This document shows, in pieces, positions 60,413 to 64,000 of a DNA stretch of 64,000 nucleotides. The notes below the pieces were generated by a model. The model saw only the letters and a list, made by a program, of their open reading frames with translations. It was not told where the DNA came from and searched no databases. Numbering within the stretch: the first letter of the stretch is position 1; each line of letters starts with the position of its first letter. Where the stretch lies: assembly GCA_000818945.1 (NCBI GenBank), contig KN805445.1, positions 19,852 through 83,851 of the forward strand, in the 5' to 3' direction. The position numbers and the translations under genes are program-made. The DNA comes from Schizochytrium sp. CCTCC M209059. Lineage: Eukaryota; Sar; Bigyra; Thraustochytrida; Thraustochytriidae.

Positions 60413-61170
60413 TCCTTCTCTCCTTCATCGGACTGGATTCCTCCGGAGAGCGCGACCAGCTGGCTCAGCTGCGCCCGCTGCCTGCGACTACCTCCTCCGG
60501 CAGTCGCAGATTCTTGGCCGCTGCGCGCCGCCCGCCTCTCTCCGCCCGCCGCGCCGCTGCCCGTCCCGCGCGCGAGCGAGAGGCCGACGGCCAGACAGAC
60601 GGACGAGACGGACGAGACGGACGAGGCGACGGAGACGGAGACGGAGACGGAGACGGAGTCAGACAGGCAGACAGGCAGGCAGACGGGCAGACAGGCAGGG
60701 AGACCACAGAACGAAAAACGCGAGCTGGCCGGCCGGAGCCGCGCGAGTGATCGATCGCGTGCGCGAAGCTCCCCGTCCTCTCTCGCGCTCCACGCGCGCG
60801 CTCCGTCGCTGCTCGTGCCGCCTGCAGCTGCTGCTCGCGGCGCCCGCCGGAGCGCGGCAAGCAAGCGAGCGCGCAGAAAGAAAGAAAGGAAAGTAAAAGT
60901 ACAGACAGACGAACAGGCGCAGTTCCGGACGCGACACAGACAGACAGACAGCCAGGCGAGACCAGCCGGCCAGGCGTGACGGAAACGCCAAACGCCAGCG
61001 TGCGCAGAGACCAGCCAGCCAGCGAGCGAGGCCGCCGCCCGCCGCAGACGCAGACGCAAAGGCGCGACACGTCGGCGTAGAGACGGATCGAAGGAGCGGC
61101 TGGGGCGGGGGGGCGTGCGTCTCCTTTGCTTCGCGTCGACACGACCCTAGCTAGCTAGCCCGGTGCAAAC

Positions 61171-64000
61171 ATGATGTCACGACTCGGAGGCCTGGCAGCG
61201 GGAGGGCAAGCCAGCAAGGGCGCCCGCGGCCTCGACGCCCTGAACGGCCCCGGCGAAGCAGACATGTTCGACGCCTTTGAGGTAAACCACCACCTCACGC
61301 CCGCGAGCGGGAGTGATTCAGAAGAGTCTTCCGTACAATATGCCACCTCGCTGCACAGCGGTAGCCTCGAGGGCTCGCCCTGCGTCGAAACCTTCCCGAG
61401 CACAACTTCGTCAGCACCGACCATTCCCAACGGAAGGTCTTGGAACGAGGTGCTCGGCATGCACCCTCGAAGCGCCAGTTCGGGGAGCTGCAGCAGCACC
61501 AGCAGCAGCAGCAATAGTGGCCATGGCAACGGCCACACATTGAGCGAGCTGGACAACATGCACTTTCGTCCCCATGATGGCATCTTCCCCAGCGACATCC
61601 CCGGTAAGCTCATGTCGCTCAACGTGCCATACGTTTCCAGGTCCACGCGTGAACCCACCAACGACAGCACCGGCTGGGGCTCGGCCTTGGATCTCCCTGC
61701 CACACCTCTCCCTTCAGCCTTCAACCTGAACGACGGGCCCGCCATGCACGACTTCTCAGGCCTTGGCTCACATTTTTCAGACCCCGAGCCCCATCACGCA
61801 AGCCATGGAGGCTTTTTCGAAAACCAAGACACAAACCACCTCCTCCAGCACCAACACCAACACCAGCACCAGCACCAGCACCAGCAGCAACACAATCCTC
61901 ACGCCTCTCAGCACACAGACTCGTGCTGCATGCACCAACCACAGGCGCAGCCTTTTCTCACCAACCCCATGGACGCTCATCGGGAGACTTGCTTCTCGCA
62001 GGGGTCCGTCGACCCGAACAATCAAATGTCTTCAAACAAGCCTCCGTCCATGGCCGCTACGGTCGAAGTCTACGCCGTGAGAGAGGACAAGCGGCTCATG
62101 GGATTCAAGTCGTGCTACGAGCGTCGCTGGAACTCGCGCACACGCACCAAAAACCTTCGCTGCTTCCCGCAATGCGGTCCTGGCGCCAAGCATAACGCCA
62201 AAGGTTTCTGTGGTTGTGCCATCAAGGGCATCGTCCACATGCCGTGCTCGCCCACAACCGAGCTCTTTGGCTGGGCCGTGCTCGACCTCAAGGACAGCCA
62301 AAAGGTGACCGACTTCAAGCAAGATGGTGGCATTCGCATTGACCACATGCGAGCGCTCGAGCGCAGCAAGCAAAACCCGCGCAACGAATTTCTTCCTTGC
62401 CGCGTCGTCCACGAGCTCGCCAACATGGTCTCGCTCTTTGCCAACGAGGACTACATGGGTTGGGACTACCGCTGGACCGGCCACAAACACACCAGCCACA
62501 TCCAGCACTGCCTCTTTGTGCTCATCTTCCAGCGTGACCCGGGCAACCCAGACTGGCTCCAGCTCATCGGCATTGGCGAAACCACACCCTTCAAGCTCAC
62601 TTCTGCGCGGACTGCGCTCCGTCGCCGCCGCGAGCAAGCCGATGCCGCCTCCTCGCCCACGGACTCCCCCGAAGACGATCGCAAAGACGCAGCAGCAAAG
62701 GAAGAAAGAGCTTCTGCTGCTGCTGCTGCTGGTGGTGGTTCTGCTGACGCCACAGCTGAGAAACCTGCCATTGATGAGGCTGCTGCTGCCCCGGCTGCCC
62801 CGGCTGCTGCAGATATTCTTCCGCCGCTCCCGCCCGCATCCTCGTCTGCATCCGCCCCATTCACTGACCATATCAAGCAAGAGCGGGTTGCAAGGGAGCT
62901 GCCCCAGCACAGTGCGACGAGCAGTTCGAGTCGCACGACCTCAAAGGACAACGAAGAGAAGGCCCCGACTGCGTCAGGCAAGCGCAAGTGCCCCGTGGTG
63001 CCCGCGATTGACGCTTCGGGCGCGGCCTCGCCCCGCCGCGTGCGTCTACGCGCCGAGGCGCGGGAGTCCCTGCTGCGCTCGATTCTCGAATACTGCAAGC
63101 GCGAGCGCGTCGACGCGCTCGAAAAGCGTCGCAACAGGCGCTACATGATTCAATCCGAAATCACCTCGCGCATCACGGCACCCATTTTTTTCGACGCGCT
63201 CAAGTCCCAAGAGTTGTCCGAATCTCTCCTTGACTTCGATCCCAATTTGGACCTCAACTGTTTTGACGACATGGACATGTTGTCCAGCAGCTCCTCTGAG
63301 GGCGATCAATCCTCGCCTGGCCCCGACGATCGGGACTCGGGCTCGGCCTTCCCTGTCGAAGGACGTCCCCACGCATCCTCCACGTCCTCTCTCTCGTCGA
63401 GCGACTCGGCCCCGGGGCAAGAGCACCCGCGCAGACGGGACCGCAAAGTGGAAAACATTGTGCTGTCCACGATTGCGCGGGACCAAGGCTTGAGTCAGCG
63501 ACTCGCCGAGTTCTTTTCGGAGTCCTCGGTGAACCACGGTGACGATGCACAGTCCAACGCAGATGGCGATTCTGGCAAAGGCGTCAAGAGCGGCAAACAA
63601 CGCCAGGGCACCATGAAGCTCTTTCGTAACTTCGAGGTCATTATTCGCTCTTGTCTCGAAGACGTCATTGACGATGCACGCTCGGGCACCACGACCTTTG
63701 ATGAGGACGACGTGCATATTCTCGAGCAGTTTCAGCGCTCATTGGTCTCCGCGCGCAACCTTGCACGTCTCGATAAGCGCTGGTACTCGATTCGGGTCAC
63801 GCACGAATTTTCACTCCTCTCGGCGGACTGGCGCATGCGCAAGGCCCCACACCACGGATATGATGACGAATTCTTCCAGAATCTTATGTGCGACAAGACA
63901 GGCATGTTCAACAAAGTGGTGGCCACTGCCCTTTCGAGCGCCTTTCGCCAGCTCGCCTTCAAGTGCCACGACAATGCCATCAGCATTCGCATCGGAAACG
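61171..64000 (+). CDS. Large Cys/His-containing, probably nuclear protein (partial, runs off window)
   Basis: Open for 943 codons from the ATG at 61171 with no stop before the window edge. Residues 1-300 are Ser/Asn/His-rich with a His-Gln repeat (about 222-245). Residues 310-480 look folded: Cys331, Cys335, His341, Cys347, Cys349, His356 and Cys359 (FPQCGPGAKH, GFCGCAIKGIVHMPC) could bind zinc, followed by LFGWAVLDLKDSQKV and CLFVLIFQRDPGNPDW. An Ala-rich acidic linker, a basic KRKCPVVPAID region and helical RRRRNRRYM-like segments follow, then another conserved-looking part (MKLFRNFEVIIRSCLEDVIDD). I do not recognise the family. The activation-domain-like composition suggests a transcription regulator, which is inference. 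Confidence 0.7.
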   Translation, partial: MMSRLGGLAAGGQASKGARGLDALNGPGEADMFDAFEVNHHLTPASGSDSEESSVQYATSLHSGSLEGSPCVETFPSTTSSAPTIPNGRSWNEVLGMHPRSASSGSCSSTSSSSNSGHGNGHTLSELDNMHFRPHDGIFPSDIPGKLMSLNVPYVSRSTREPTNDSTGWGSALDLPATPLPSAFNLNDGPAMHDFSGLGSHFSDPEPHHASHGGFFENQDTNHLLQHQHQHQHQHQHQQQHNPHASQHTDSCCMHQPQAQPFLTNPMDAHRETCFSQGSVDPNNQMSSNKPPSMAATVEVYAVREDKRLMGFKSCYERRWNSRTRTKNLRCFPQCGPGAKHNAKGFCGCAIKGIVHMPCSPTTELFGWAVLDLKDSQKVTDFKQDGGIRIDHMRALERSKQNPRNEFLPCRVVHELANMVSLFANEDYMGWDYRWTGHKHTSHIQHCLFVLIFQRDPGNPDWLQLIGIGETTPFKLTSARTALRRRREQADAASSPTDSPEDDRKDAAAKEERASAAAAAGGGSADATAEKPAIDEAAAAPAAPAAADILPPLPPASSSASAPFTDHIKQERVARELPQHSATSSSSRTTSKDNEEKAPTASGKRKCPVVPAIDASGAASPRRVRLRAEARESLLRSILEYCKRERVDALEKRRNRRYMIQSEITSRITAPIFFDALKSQELSESLLDFDPNLDLNCFDDMDMLSSSSSEGDQSSPGPDDRDSGSAFPVEGRPHASSTSSLSSSDSAPGQEHPRRRDRKVENIVLSTIARDQGLSQRLAEFFSESSVNHGDDAQSNADGDSGKGVKSGKQRQGTMKLFRNFEVIIRSCLEDVIDDARSGTTTFDEDDVHILEQFQRSLVSARNLARLDKRWYSIRVTHEFSLLSADWRMRKAPHHGYDDEFFQNLMCDKTGMFNKVVATALSSAFRQLAFKCHDNAISIRIGN

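Larger units (their letters stand above)
52790..61170. other. 8-kb gene-poor, microsatellite-rich region
   Basis: No convincing gene on either strand. Long open frames here are composed of simple repeats (Ser, Leu-Cys-Ser-Ala, Arg-Glu-Arg, Lys-Lys). Tetranucleotide tracts include TTTC, AAGG, GGGA, TCTG, CTCC, GCGA, CAGG and GACA. The last 1-2 kb probably hold the promoter and 5' UTR of the gene starting at 61171. Confidence 0.6.

Noticed and set aside
59419..61059. Long open frames on both strands (443 and 428 residues)
   Set aside because: Composition is simple-repeat derived (Ser/Arg/Gln/Cys runs), frames on opposite strands are equally open, and no domain is visible.

Overview
The window reads as nuclear DNA of a eukaryotic microbe, most likely a stramenopile of the thraustochytrid/labyrinthulomycete type. 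The reasons are long, mostly intron-free, GC-rich genes packed on both strands, eukaryotic products (dynamin-related GTPase, Rogdi/RAV2, RAE1, BSD protein, FLZ-like zinc finger, mitochondrial BCAT), abundant GC-rich microsatellites and Crypton-like recombinase remains. The lineage is an inference from gene content and base composition; no marker gene (rRNA) is present.

Layout. 0-35 kb is mainly a housekeeping block: FLZ-like zinc finger; an ecdysteroid-kinase-like phosphotransferase divergent from kynureninase; Rogdi-like V-ATPase assembly factor; a DRP1/Vps1-type dynamin whose frame is broken by a 68-bp tandem duplication; an MFS-like transporter convergent with branched-chain aminotransferase; a decayed nuclease-kinase pseudogene; a double LtrA membrane protein; a WD40 protein; an unknown protein; the mRNA export factor RAE1; an unusual C2-tyrosinase-peptidoglycan-binding-matrixin fusion; and a BSD-domain protein.

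35-53 kb is a visibly AT-richer, repeat-rich accessory island. Three partial copies of a tyrosine-recombinase-like (Crypton-like) gene lie on the minus strand. Each starts next to the same divergent promoter-like repeat, and each time a different kind of cargo lies on the other side: an EcKinase-like gene (two near-identical copies, one truncated) or a SIR2-like NADase. Between them are two paralogous PD-(D/E)XK-like nuclease genes, each interrupted by in-frame stops and preceded by a shared repeat, an ISG12/IFI27-like protein with a HEPN-like R-x4-H motif, and a small zinc-binding fragment. This combination resembles a mobile defence or conflict island, comparable in concept to captain-plus-cargo elements, and is the most interesting part of the window.

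53-61 kb has no convincing gene. It is packed with microsatellites (including 73 units of AGAGC), a G-quadruplex-prone tract and a 55-base assembly gap. From 61.2 kb to the window edge runs a long unrecognised, probably nuclear, Cys/His-containing protein gene that continues beyond the window.

Many genes are arranged as divergent or convergent pairs with short shared spacers. Nothing in the sequence shows operons. Frameshifts at homopolymers could be sequencing errors and are flagged where they matter.
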